Below, one piece after another: positions 54,730-63,552 of a DNA stretch of 64,000 nucleotides. The DNA lies in assembly GCF_001424705.1 (NCBI RefSeq), contig NZ_LMRA01000012.1, positions 219,546-283,545 of the forward strand, read 5' to 3'. This DNA is from Methylobacterium sp. Leaf465. GTDB taxonomy: Bacteria; Pseudomonadota; Alphaproteobacteria; Rhizobiales; Beijerinckiaceae. Position 1 is the stretch's first letter. Each line of letters begins with the position of its first letter. The notes under the pieces are model-generated. The model did not search any database and had not been told where the DNA came from. It saw only the letters and a list, made by a program, of their open reading frames with translations. The translations under genes and the position numbers were made by a program.

Positions 54730-54985
54730 TCGGCGACCCCTTCCATCCGCTCGCCACACTTCCGCATGCGGTTCACGGTGATCGCAGCCCGACCGCGCAT
54801 GTTCACAAATATATATTGTCATGCAATCGTTGGGATAGGGTCAATCGAGGATCATGATCGTAGATATAGAATGTATCAGGGCGAAGGTTTGTGCGAATAC
54901 TGGAGTTGTTTAGTCAGTTTGGGGGATGACAGTTCCTGGGATCGGGCGATCTTCGTGCCGTCGTAAAACACGACGGGAGGAAACG

Positions 54986-55228
54986 ATGAAACATTCCATT
55001 CCTATCCTCGGATTGGTCGGCCTGTCCCTGGCGGCCATGAGTTCCGCACCGGCCTCGGCGGCCACGAGACAGCAGCGTCTCCCCGCAAAGTACACGGCCC
55101 TGGACGCGGCGAAGACGAAACCCGCCATACCGGCCGAGCCCACCACCGCGCGTCAGGATTTCAACGCGGACGGAACCGACATCGCCATTCGCCTCCAGGA
55201 CGGCCATCACGGCGACGGGAGCCTCTGA
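54986..55228 (+). CDS. Small secreted protein, 80 residues
   Basis: Residues 1-26 are a signal peptide (MKHSIPILGLVGLSLAAMSS, APASA/A). The mature part is polar and has no cysteine. No family is recognised. A strong GGGAGGAA ribosome site precedes the ATG. The low-GC 256-bp region upstream (54730-54985) is a likely promoter and may respond to the LuxR-type protein encoded just before. Confidence 0.72.
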   Translation: MKHSIPILGLVGLSLAAMSSAPASAATRQQRLPAKYTALDAAKTKPAIPAEPTTARQDFNADGTDIAIRLQDGHHGDGSL

Positions 55229-55500
55229 GTGGCGCGATGCAGCGCGACGAGGGTCGGGCGCGGTACGAGGCCTGTCCCCGGGCCATCGGGGGCGGGTCTT
55301 CGTGTTGAACCGATCCTCCGCCGGTGCTTGAGCGACCGAACCGCCTCATGCGATCCCGCTCGGCGCGCCATCGATGCGCGCCGGTCCGCGACGGGACCGC
55401 GCGTTCGGCGGCAGGGTCCGTCCTCGCGATCGTCGCGCCGTGAAATCGTCTCGTCGCGGAATCTTCCGGCGGGCGCGTGCGGCGCAGAGATCCGTCGCCC

Positions 55501-56520
55501 TCAGCGATGCCCGACGGCGATCAGGCCGTCGTCCATGACGGAGAACCGGATTCCGAACCGTCGCAGCGTCTCCACGGCCTTGTGCCGGGATTGCTGGGCC
55601 GTGCCGTCCGGATGCTCCTCCATGCGTTTCACGGTCGACAAGGAGAGGCCTGCGGCCCTGGCGAGATCGGACATGGACCAGTCCAGCAGGGCGCGGGCGG
55701 CACGCAGGTGACGTCCGGCGATCGCCTGCTCGAGCCCCTTCAGCAGCATCCCGACGGGTGGACTTCCCCGTGTGCCGAGGGGCCGCGCGAGATTGCTCCA
55801 GTCCACCACCTGGCCGCGCCCATCGACGATCGGAACCGTGAAGATCTCGAAGCGCTCCCGCTTCCCGCCGGCGATATAGAGGACCGGCTTCATCGTGTAG
55901 ACCTGTCCGACCTGGTGCGCCGCGAGGCTTACGGCGCGCCAGTGTTCCCGCTCCTCGGTCACGATCGCCAGAAACGCGTCGTCCGCCGTCTCCTCGGGTG
56001 AGAGGCCGGTCAATTCGTAGGCTTCTTCCGTGAAGGTGTAGGCGTAGTCCGGATCGTTGGAGAAGGTCAGGGTCCGGGTGCGGTCGAACAGCGCTCGCCG
56101 GCGTCGCCGCTCCGCCGCGAGGGCCCGTCTCAGATTTTCCCGCTCCGTCACGTCGAGGACGCTTCCGGCAATCCCCAGGGGACGTCCGTCGGGGGCCAGG
56201 TGGATCTCGCTGCGAAGCGACAGGACGCGATTCGAGCCGCCCGGACGGATCACGCGGATCGTCTGCTTTTCCTGCGACATGGCCCCGATGAGGCCGGAGC
56301 CGCTCGCCATCCTCCCACGATCCTCCGGATGCACAAGGCCGATCAAAAGGTCGTAGCTTGGGCGGGTCGTCTGAGGATCGAGGCCGAGGATGCGGAACAG
56401 GCCGGAGGACCAGACATGCTGGTCGCTGGCGAAGTGCCATTCCCACGTGCCGCTGATGCCCTGGCTGTCGAGGAGACGCAGGAATTGCTTCGACGAGAAT
56501 GGCAGGCTGTCGACGTCCAT
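55501..56520 (-). CDS. PAS-PAS protein with C-terminal HTH (XRE-like)
   Basis: A 339-residue soluble regulator. The first PAS region (SGTWEWHFASDQHVWSSGLF, RILGLDPQ, GLVHPEDRGRM) is a PAS_3-type fold followed by RVLSLRSEIHLAPDGRPLGI. A second sensory segment starts around TFSNDPDYAYTFTEEAYELT. The C-terminal ARALLDWSMSDLARAAGLSL (STVKRME follows) is an XRE-type helix-turn-helix. The combination is a one-component light, redox or small-molecule sensor that binds DNA directly. The start was set at 56520; an ATG at 56610 adds 30 residues over low-GC sequence that looks like leader. Confidence 0.75.
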   Translation of the reverse strand: MDVDSLPFSSKQFLRLLDSQGISGTWEWHFASDQHVWSSGLFRILGLDPQTTRPSYDLLIGLVHPEDRGRMASGSGLIGAMSQEKQTIRVIRPGGSNRVLSLRSEIHLAPDGRPLGIAGSVLDVTERENLRRALAAERRRRRALFDRTRTLTFSNDPDYAYTFTEEAYELTGLSPEETADDAFLAIVTEEREHWRAVSLAAHQVGQVYTMKPVLYIAGGKRERFEIFTVPIVDGRGQVVDWSNLARPLGTRGSPPVGMLLKGLEQAIAGRHLRAARALLDWSMSDLARAAGLSLSTVKRMEEHPDGTAQQSRHKAVETLRRFGIRFSVMDDGLIAVGHR

Positions 56521-57018
56521 CGTCGCAATAGGCCTCGCAGCGAAGAAAACATCCAATGAAGGTTTTATTTTTACGGCATTCGATGCGAAAGGCGAAATTT
56601 CCCGGATCATTCAACGACAGGTAATCGAATACTAAATCTGAAGTTGCGTCTGCGGCGGCGAAAGCTTGGTCGCGTGCGATCCCCCAGACCGACAGGAGTC
56701 GCCGTACCGTTGCGGACGCGCTGGGCGGCACCGATCGGGCGCGTGACGATCAGACCGTCGGCGTCCCGGGATTCGTGTCCGGCATCGCAGCGCGTTTCCG
56801 AGCGGGGAGTGGTCCGGCGAGACGGACGGCCGTCCGGCGTTTACCCTGGCGTTGCCCTGCGCTAGGATTTTCGCCTCAGCCGATGGTCGCCGGACGTTCC
56901 GGCGGGCCGACATCGTCACCGCTTGCCTCACCCGTCGGGATCACCGTCAGGACGGTGCATCCCGGCGTGATCCTCTGCCTTCGATCCAGGGAGGCGGCCG
57001 TGCGCGGCCGTGGGATTC
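56521..57018. other. Intergenic region upstream of pyk
   Basis: About 500 bp between the divergent PAS-HTH gene and pyk. The first 120 bp are AT-rich (likely promoter of the PAS-HTH gene). The rest is GC-rich with no supported gene or operator. Confidence 0.4.
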
Positions 57019-58440
57019 ATGCGCCGCAACCGCCACGCCAAGATCGTCGCGACCGTCGGACCCGCCTCGTCGACACCCGACATGCTGCACCGGCTCTTCG
57101 TCGCCGGGGTCGACACCTTCCGCCTCAACTTCAGTCACGGCACGCAGGACGACCATGCCCGGGTCTACGCGGCGATCCGCACCCTGGAACGGGAGACCGG
57201 CCGGCCTATCGGAATCCTCCAGGACCTGCAGGGGCCCAAGATCCGCCTCGGCACCCTGGCGGGCGGGCGCCTCGACGTCGCGCCCGGCGAGACGGTGCGC
57301 TTCGTGCTGGAGGGCGCCGAAGGCGACCGGCACGCCATCCCCCTGCCCCACCGGGAGATCTTCCTGGCGGTGGCCCCGGGCCAGGATCTGCTCATCGACG
57401 ACGGACGGGTGCGCGTGCGGGTCACGGGCCTGACCGGTGACAGCCTCACCGCCGAGGTGATCACTGGCGGAACGCTCTCGAACCGCAAGGGCGTGAACCT
57501 GCCCGGCACCCTCCTCGACCTCTCCCCGCTCACCGCCAAGGACCGGGCCGACCTCGCCTTCGGGCTGGAGCTCGGGGTGGACTGGGTCGCGCTCTCCTTC
57601 GTCCAGAAGCCCGCCGACCTCATCGAGGCCCGGGCCCTGATCGGTGACCGGGCCGGGCTGATGACCAAGGTCGAGAAGCCCCAGGCCCTGGAGCGCATCG
57701 ACGACATCATCCGCCTGTCCGATGCCGTCATGGTGGCGCGGGGCGATCTCGGGGTCGAGATCCCGCACGAGGACGTGCCCGGACGCCAGAAGGAGCTGAT
57801 CCGGGCCTGCCGGCTGGCGGTCAAACCGGTGATCGTCGCCACCCAGATGCTCGACTCCATGGTCTCGGCCCCGACGCCGACCCGGGCCGAGGCCTCGGAC
57901 GTGGCCACCGCCATCTATGACGGGGCGGACGCGGTGATGCTCTCGGCCGAATCCGCCACCGGCCAGTATCCGGTCGAGACCGTGACCATGATGGCCCGCA
58001 TCATCCACCGGACCGAGACGCACAAGCTCTACCGCTCGCTGATCACCGCCACCGATCCGGGCGAGGAGGAGACGCCGCCCCACGCCGTCGCCAGCGCCAC
58101 CGCGACCCTCGCCGACGCGGTGGGGGCGGCCGCCATCGTGGCCTACAGGCTCAGTGGCACCACCGCGGCCCGGATCGCGCGACGCCGGCCGCAGGTGCCC
58201 ATCCTGGCCCTGACGCCGGATCTCGCGACCTCGCGCCGGCTGTGCCTGCTCTGGGGGGCGCACAGCCTGCGCGCCGACGAGGTGGATTCCTACGAGGCGA
58301 TGGTGGCCAATGCGCTCGCTCACGCGGTGGAGGAAGGTTTCGCCCTGCCCCACGCCCGCGTCGTGATCACCGCCGGCATCCCCTTCGCGGTGGCCGGCAC
58401 CACCAACAACATTCGTGTCGCGCAAGTCCCCTCCGCCTAA
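57019..58440 (+). CDS. pyk: Pyruvate kinase
   Basis: A 473-residue pyruvate kinase (PEP plus ADP to pyruvate plus ATP). Motifs in order: AKIVATVGPAS, FRLNFSHG, ILQDLQGPKIR, TKVEKPQALERI (K+/catalytic Lys), VMVARGDLGVEIP (metal site), ATQMLDSM and MLSAESATGQYPVE. The C-terminal allosteric domain is complete. ATG at 57019 gives MRRNRHAKI; a GTG at 57010 is also possible. It is isolated from the signalling genes functionally. Methylotrophs often hold more than one pyruvate kinase. Confidence 0.96.
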   Translation: MRRNRHAKIVATVGPASSTPDMLHRLFVAGVDTFRLNFSHGTQDDHARVYAAIRTLERETGRPIGILQDLQGPKIRLGTLAGGRLDVAPGETVRFVLEGAEGDRHAIPLPHREIFLAVAPGQDLLIDDGRVRVRVTGLTGDSLTAEVITGGTLSNRKGVNLPGTLLDLSPLTAKDRADLAFGLELGVDWVALSFVQKPADLIEARALIGDRAGLMTKVEKPQALERIDDIIRLSDAVMVARGDLGVEIPHEDVPGRQKELIRACRLAVKPVIVATQMLDSMVSAPTPTRAEASDVATAIYDGADAVMLSAESATGQYPVETVTMMARIIHRTETHKLYRSLITATDPGEEETPPHAVASATATLADAVGAAAIVAYRLSGTTAARIARRRPQVPILALTPDLATSRRLCLLWGAHSLRADEVDSYEAMVANALAHAVEEGFALPHARVVITAGIPFAVAGTTNNIRVAQVPSA

Positions 58441-58751
58441 ACCCCCCCTCCGCCTGAGCCGGTCCCTGTCGGGCGGCGCGGTGGGCGTGGATCGAAACCG
58501 GCCGAGCACCCGGGCACAACTCTTCGACAATACCGGCAACTGTGCCGTGTTTCGCCCGTCCTCCAGCGTCTAGGCGCGTTTTCGCAAGACGAAGGTCGGA
58601 CGCGCTTCAACGGGGTCAGGCTATTCAGCGATGCTTAACGGCGCGGGCGTAGACCCCGGGGACGTGTACCGGTGCCTTGCCGTCGTTCAACCCGAGCGGA
58701 CCTTCGCTATCCCGTCCACGTGCCTGCTCTCCCGCCCCTGTCTCGTGGACG

Positions 58752-59411
58752 ATGACCGTGACCCTGAAATCCTTCGGCACCTTCGCTGCCCTGTTCCTCG
58801 TCGGCGTCGCGCCGGCCATCGCCGCACCCCAGCAGGTCGGCGTGGTCGCCAAGGTCGACCGCCAAGCCGTCGCCTCCCAGTCCGGCCAGGCCCGCGACAT
58901 GGCTCCCCAGGGGCCGGTGTTCTTCAAGGACATGATCCGCACCGGTGCCGAGTCGCGCCTTGAGGCCAAGCTCGCCGACGACACCGTGCTGACCCTCGGC
59001 GAGAACGGCAGGCTCACCGTGGACGACTTCGTCTACAAGCCCGGCGCGCAGGGCGGGAAGCTCGCCCTCTCGGTGGCGCGCGGCGCCTTCCTCTTCGTCG
59101 GCGGCAAAATCGAAGGGCCGACCGGCGGCAACGTCGCGATCAAGACCGCCGTCGGCACCCTCGGGGTGCGCGGGACGACGGTCTGGGGCGGCGCCATCGA
59201 CGGTGGCTACGGCGTGCTCGTGCTCGACGGCGAGGTGATGCTCAAGACCAAGCGCGGCAGCGTGCTCATGCGCAAGGGTCAGGGGACGATGGTCTACAAG
59301 GGCCGGGCACCCGAGGCGGCCGCCCCCTGGCCGGACGACCGGACCAAGCGCGCCGTGGCGACGGTCACGATCAGCGAACAGGCGCAGTTCGTCCCCACTC
59401 TGAACCGCTGA
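58752..59411 (+). CDS. FecR-domain secreted protein
   Basis: A 219-residue protein. Residues 1-24 are a signal peptide (SFGTFAALFLVGVAPAIA/A). The FecR domain spans about residues 50-170: DMIRTGAESRLEAKLADDTV, LTLGENGRLTVDDFVY, VARGAFLFVGGKI, IKTAVGTLGVRGTTVWGG. FecR-domain proteins without the sigma factor are commonly encoded near CHASE2-cyclase genes, as found here. It may be a periplasmic ligand or envelope sensor for the cyclase. The start at 58752 is chosen for the signal peptide. Confidence 0.85.
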   Translation: MTVTLKSFGTFAALFLVGVAPAIAAPQQVGVVAKVDRQAVASQSGQARDMAPQGPVFFKDMIRTGAESRLEAKLADDTVLTLGENGRLTVDDFVYKPGAQGGKLALSVARGAFLFVGGKIEGPTGGNVAIKTAVGTLGVRGTTVWGGAIDGGYGVLVLDGEVMLKTKRGSVLMRKGQGTMVYKGRAPEAAAPWPDDRTKRAVATVTISEQAQFVPTLNR

Positions 59412-59527
59412 CGAATCCTGCGGCAGGCGCCGGGGCGGTGGGATTCCACCCACCGTTCCGGTAGCCTGCGGCGATGCCCGGGCGGTATCGCGGTCCCGCG
59501 CCGCCCGACCCTTTGGAGACCGCCCTG

Positions 59528-59923
59528 GTGCAGGCCCTCGACATGCCCGTCCCCCTGTCGACCCTGGCGGCCCTCCTGGTTGCAATGGCGGCCAAGCATT
59601 ACCTGATCGACTTCGTCGTCCAGACGGACTGGATGGCCCGCGGCAAGGAGCGGGTCGCGGGCTGGGCGGCGCCGCTCGCCGTCCATGCCGGGACGCATGC
59701 CCTCGGCACCCTGGCGATCGCCCTGCTCTACAAACCCGCCCTGTGGTGGCTCGCGCTCCTCGACTTCGTGGTCCACGGACTGATCGACCGGGCTAAGACC
59801 CTGGTCGCCCACCGCACCCGCTGGCCCATGACCGACCCGCGCTTCTGGTGGCTGATGGGCTTCGATCAGTTCCTGCACCAGCTCACGAACATCGCCCTGG
59901 TGGTGCTCCTCGTCCTCCCCTGA
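59528..59923 (+). CDS. DUF3307 membrane protein
   Basis: A 131-residue protein with about three hydrophobic helices (LSTLAALLVAMAAKHYLIDF, HALGTLAIALLYKPALWWL, NIALVVLLVLP). The conserved DUF3307 motif is AKHYLIDFVVQT...HGLIDRAK...FDQFLHQL. Function unknown. The start is uncertain: GTG at 59528, ATG at 59543, or ATG at 59474. It converges on the cyclase gene with only 10 bp between stops. Confidence 0.82.
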   Translation: MQALDMPVPLSTLAALLVAMAAKHYLIDFVVQTDWMARGKERVAGWAAPLAVHAGTHALGTLAIALLYKPALWWLALLDFVVHGLIDRAKTLVAHRTRWPMTDPRFWWLMGFDQFLHQLTNIALVVLLVLP

Positions 59924-59933
59924 GACTCTCGTC

Positions 59934-62060
59934 TCAGGCCGCCATGCTGACGGAGCGCTCGCCCGCCCGGATGCGGCGGGCATGGAGCGCCAGGATCGGG
60001 TCGTCGGGGTTGGCCGCGTGCAGGCCCAGCAGCGCCTCGGCCGCGCCGGCGTCCCCCGCGACCAACCGTCCGAAGGCCACGCGATAGGCGTCCAGGGCGT
60101 CGCTGGCCTGTCCCGTCGGCTCGAAGACCTCGACGCCCACGGATTTGCCCTTCAGCATCAGGGTCCCGATGGGCCGGAAGCTGACGCCGGACACCTGGTC
60201 GCAGGTGGTGCGGGCGATGCAGATGCGGGTGCCGAGCGCCTTGTTGGCGGATTCGAGCCGCGCCGCAACGTTGATCGCATCGCCGTGCGCCGTGTAGTCG
60301 AAGCGGCGCGTCCCGCCGAAATTGCCGACCACGGCACGTCCGGTATTGATGCCGATGCGGGTCGCGCCGAAGGGGACGCCCTGGGCCCGTTGCCGCTGGC
60401 GAAACGCCTCCGCGAAGGCGTCGAGGGCCAGCGCGCAGGCCACCGCCCGCGCGGCATGGTCGGGCTGGTCGAGGGGCGCGTTGAACATGACGTGCACCGC
60501 GTCGCCGACGATCTTGTCGACGGTGCCGCCATGGGCCATCGCGATGGAGCACAGGCCGTCGAGATAGGCGTTCAGCAGGTTGACGAGGGCCTCGGCGCCG
60601 GAGGCCTCGGTCATCGCGGTGAAGCCCTCGAGGTCGGTGAAGAGGAACGTCATCTCGCGGGTCTCGCCGCCGAGCTTCAGCCGGCCGGGGTCGCTGGCCA
60701 GCACCGCCACCAGGTCCGGCGACAGGTAGTGCGTGAAGGCGGTGCGCAGGCGCTGGGCGGAACGCTCCGAGCCCGCATAGCGGGCGAGGCTCCCGCCCGC
60801 ATGGGCGACGAGGAGGCCGAGGGACGGCAGCGTCGGGTCGAGGAGCAGGCCGCCCCGGGCGAACAGGGCCAGGGCGGCGAAGGTCGGCACGGGCGCCAGG
60901 AAGGCCATGCCGAGCCCGGCGCTGCTGAGCCGCCCGAAACCGCAGGCCAGGGCGGCGGCGAGGCCGAGCACCAGCGCCGCCACGATCTCCGCACCCAGCG
61001 CCCAGGCCGGGCGACTGAGCGCTTGCCCGCCGATGACCTGATCGAGGGCCATCGCGTGCAGGTTCACGCCGGGCTCGAACGGGGTCATCGGCGTGGGGCG
61101 CAGGTCGGACAAGCCGACCGCGCTGGTGCCGACGAAGACCGCGCGGCCCTGGATCTCCGGGCGCAGGCCCGGACGCTGATCGGGATCGAGCAGGCGCCAG
61201 GCGGCGATCGTCGGCGTCGAGCGGGCCTTCGGGAAGTGGAGGGCCAGGGCGCCGGAGCGGTCGACGGAGAGATCGACCGCCCCGACGCGGATCGTGTAGC
61301 CGGTCAGGGTCGCGCCATCGCGCTCCGCCCGCACCTTGAAGCTCTCCTCGTCCTGCAGCACCCGCAGGGCGTCGAGGGCGAGGGAGGGCACCAGGCGGTT
61401 TCCCACCGTCGCGAGCAGCGGCAGGCGCCGGATGATCTCGTCGCTGCCGGCCGCGATGGTGAAGCTGCCGTGGCCGGCGGCGGCCGCATCGAGCACGGGC
61501 AGGTTCTGGACCGAGCCTCGGAAGTTGGGGACCGTCTCGCCGGGATCGCCGGAGATCGTCGCGAAGCCGGCGCTGCGCGTGACGGGTTCGCCCTGCGCGT
61601 CCGGCGTCAGCGCGAAGCCGGCGACGACGCGGCCCCGGGCGAACACCGCCGCCAGGGCGGCATCGTGGTCCGGCAGGGCCGTCTCGGGCTCCGCCGCGCG
61701 AAAGCCGAAGCGCCGCGCCCAGTCGGGCACCAGGAGCGCGGGCGAGGTGCGGTCGGGCTCGGCGAAGACCATGTCGAGGGCGACGACGCCGGCGTCGAGG
61801 TTCTGCAGGGCCGCGACGAGGTCCGCCACCACGTGGCGCGGCCAGGGCCACTGGCCGTGCCGCTTCAGGCTCTCCTCGTCGATGTCGACGACCCGAACCG
61901 CGGCGCCGTCGGTCGCGCGGGGGCTGATCCGTTGGGCGCTGTCGAAGGCCGCCTGCCGCAGGCGCTCGAACGGCTCCGGAACGACGGTCCGCACGGCCAG
62001 GAGGGCCAGCACCAGGGCAAGGCCCACGCCCACCGGGGCCAGGCGTCGTGACAGGAACAT
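59934..62060 (-). CDS. CHASE2-domain class III adenylate/guanylate cyclase
   Basis: A 708-residue membrane cyclase. A first transmembrane helix (VGVGLALVLALLAVRTVV) leads into an extracytoplasmic CHASE2 domain (residues about 30-330), then several helices, then the class III cyclase catalytic domain from about residue 460 (MTFLFTDLEGFTAMTEASGA, with metal-binding Asp; KIVGDAVHVMFNAP, second Asp; NVAARLESANKALG). All core catalytic residues appear present. It makes cAMP, or possibly cGMP. It is divergent from a cNMP-binding/EAL phosphodiesterase across 153 bp and converges on DUF3307; a FecR-domain protein is nearby. Confidence 0.93.
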   Translation of the reverse strand: MFLSRRLAPVGVGLALVLALLAVRTVVPEPFERLRQAAFDSAQRISPRATDGAAVRVVDIDEESLKRHGQWPWPRHVVADLVAALQNLDAGVVALDMVFAEPDRTSPALLVPDWARRFGFRAAEPETALPDHDAALAAVFARGRVVAGFALTPDAQGEPVTRSAGFATISGDPGETVPNFRGSVQNLPVLDAAAAGHGSFTIAAGSDEIIRRLPLLATVGNRLVPSLALDALRVLQDEESFKVRAERDGATLTGYTIRVGAVDLSVDRSGALALHFPKARSTPTIAAWRLLDPDQRPGLRPEIQGRAVFVGTSAVGLSDLRPTPMTPFEPGVNLHAMALDQVIGGQALSRPAWALGAEIVAALVLGLAAALACGFGRLSSAGLGMAFLAPVPTFAALALFARGGLLLDPTLPSLGLLVAHAGGSLARYAGSERSAQRLRTAFTHYLSPDLVAVLASDPGRLKLGGETREMTFLFTDLEGFTAMTEASGAEALVNLLNAYLDGLCSIAMAHGGTVDKIVGDAVHVMFNAPLDQPDHAARAVACALALDAFAEAFRQRQRAQGVPFGATRIGINTGRAVVGNFGGTRRFDYTAHGDAINVAARLESANKALGTRICIARTTCDQVSGVSFRPIGTLMLKGKSVGVEVFEPTGQASDALDAYRVAFGRLVAGDAGAAEALLGLHAANPDDPILALHARRIRAGERSVSMAA

Positions 62061-62213
62061 CGGGTGCAGGCTCCGCGCGGGGCGTCTTCGCGATCAGTCT
62101 CGCGCCGCCGTGCTGAGATCTCGTTAAGGATAGGAGACGGCGCGTGAAACAAAGCGGTTGCCGTTCGCCAGCTCTTAACCGGCCCCCGGCACGGTTCGCC
62201 CCGGGCCATCACT

Positions 62214-63503
62214 GTGCCCAGCCTGGAACCTTCCGTGCCGCGTTCCCAAGCGAAGTCCCTGGACCATCATCACCTCCCGGCCGGTGCGCGCCTGTTCTCG
62301 GCCGGCGACCTGGGCGATGCGGCCTACCTCATCGTGAGCGGCCGATTGGAGATCGTCCTCGAGCGTCCGGAGGGGGACCTCATCCTGGCGCATCGCGGCC
62401 CCGGCGAGATCGTCGGGGAGATGGCGATCCTCGATCACCAGCCGCGCTCCGCCGCCGTGCGAGCCCTGGAGGACAGCGAACTCGTCGTCATCACGGAGGA
62501 GCAGCTCGCCCACCGCATCGCGCAGACCGATCCGATCCTGCGGATGTGCCTGGGCGTGGTGCTGTCGCGCTACCGGCAGACGGTGGCCATCCTCGAGCAG
62601 ATGAAGGGAACGGCGCCGCCGCCGGTCCTCGGCGCCGATGCCCCCCCGTCCGAGACCTTCGCGGCCGCCCTCGGCGCCCTGTCGCTGGAGCGCGAGATCC
62701 GCGCCGGCCTGCGCAACGGCGAGTTCGAGCTGTACTTCCAGCCCATCGTGCGGCTGTCGTCCCGGCGGCTGGCCGGGTTCGAGGCCCTGATGCGCTGGCG
62801 CCACCCGACCCGGGGCCTGGTGCCGCCCATCGAGTTCATCCCGGCGGCCGAGGCGTCCGGTCTCATCGTCGACCTGACCGCGTATGCCTTCGAGGAAGTC
62901 GGGCGGGTCTTCCCCGAGCTCCTGCTCGCCGCCCAGACCAATCCCGGCGCGCTCGACGGTCCGCTCTTCATGACCGTCAACGTCTCGGGGCGCGACCTCG
63001 CCGGCGCCTCGTTCCCCGAGATGATCGCCGACTTCCTGGCGCGGACCCGGATCGCCCCCTCCAGCCTCAAGATCGAGGTCACGGAGAGCATGCTGATGGA
63101 CGATCCTGAGCGTGCCGCTGCCGCGCTCACGCAGTGCCGGAACGCCGGCCTCGGGATCGCGATCGACGATTTCGGAACGGGCTATTCCTCGCTGAGCTAT
63201 CTGAGCACCCTGCCGGTGACGACTCTGAAGATCGACCGCGCCTTCGTGCGCACCCTCCTGGCCGACCAGACCAGCCGGGGCATCGTGCAGACGATTCTCC
63301 GGCTGGCCGACGATCTGGCGGTGTCCGTGGTGGCCGAGGGAATCGAGCAGGCCGGCGAGGCCGACCTTCTCGCCGGCATGGGCTGCGCCTTCGGCCAGGG
63401 TTTCTATTTCGGTCGGCCGGCCCCCCTGGCAGGCGCCCTGAGCGCCATCGCGACCTGGCCCGCCCCGACCGACCATCAGGCCGCCCTCCGCTTGATCGCC
63501 TGA
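62214..63503 (+). CDS. cNMP-binding domain fused to EAL phosphodiesterase
   Basis: A 429-residue cytosolic protein. Residues about 15-130 are a CAP-like cyclic-nucleotide-binding barrel, with phosphate-binding cassette GEMAILDHQPRSAAVRA (the RSA contact is present). Residues about 160-425 are an EAL domain: FEALMRWRHP (EAL), MTVNVSGRDLA (Asn), KIEVTESMLM (Glu), AIDDFGTGYSSLSYL (DDFGTG), TLKIDRAFV (Lys), VVAEGIEQAGEADLL (Glu), FGQGFYFGRP (Gln). All catalytic residues of active c-di-GMP phosphodiesterases are visible. The start is a GTG at 62214. The predicted action is cAMP-controlled breakdown of c-di-GMP, with the adjacent cyclase as cAMP source. Confidence 0.92.
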   Translation: MPSLEPSVPRSQAKSLDHHHLPAGARLFSAGDLGDAAYLIVSGRLEIVLERPEGDLILAHRGPGEIVGEMAILDHQPRSAAVRALEDSELVVITEEQLAHRIAQTDPILRMCLGVVLSRYRQTVAILEQMKGTAPPPVLGADAPPSETFAAALGALSLEREIRAGLRNGEFELYFQPIVRLSSRRLAGFEALMRWRHPTRGLVPPIEFIPAAEASGLIVDLTAYAFEEVGRVFPELLLAAQTNPGALDGPLFMTVNVSGRDLAGASFPEMIADFLARTRIAPSSLKIEVTESMLMDDPERAAAALTQCRNAGLGIAIDDFGTGYSSLSYLSTLPVTTLKIDRAFVRTLLADQTSRGIVQTILRLADDLAVSVVAEGIEQAGEADLLAGMGCAFGQGFYFGRPAPLAGALSAIATWPAPTDHQAALRLIA

Positions 63504-63552
63504 CCGAAGCGACGGGCGCGGCGCGGCTCCGAGGAACGGTTTTCGAGAACCG

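Noticed and set aside
54766..54966. 66-residue plus-strand frame in the low-GC gap
   Set aside because: Poor codon bias and no ribosome site; the region looks like a promoter.
59982..62051. 689-residue plus-strand frame
   Set aside because: It is antisense to the CHASE2 cyclase, which has complete catalytic motifs; the frame has no domain.
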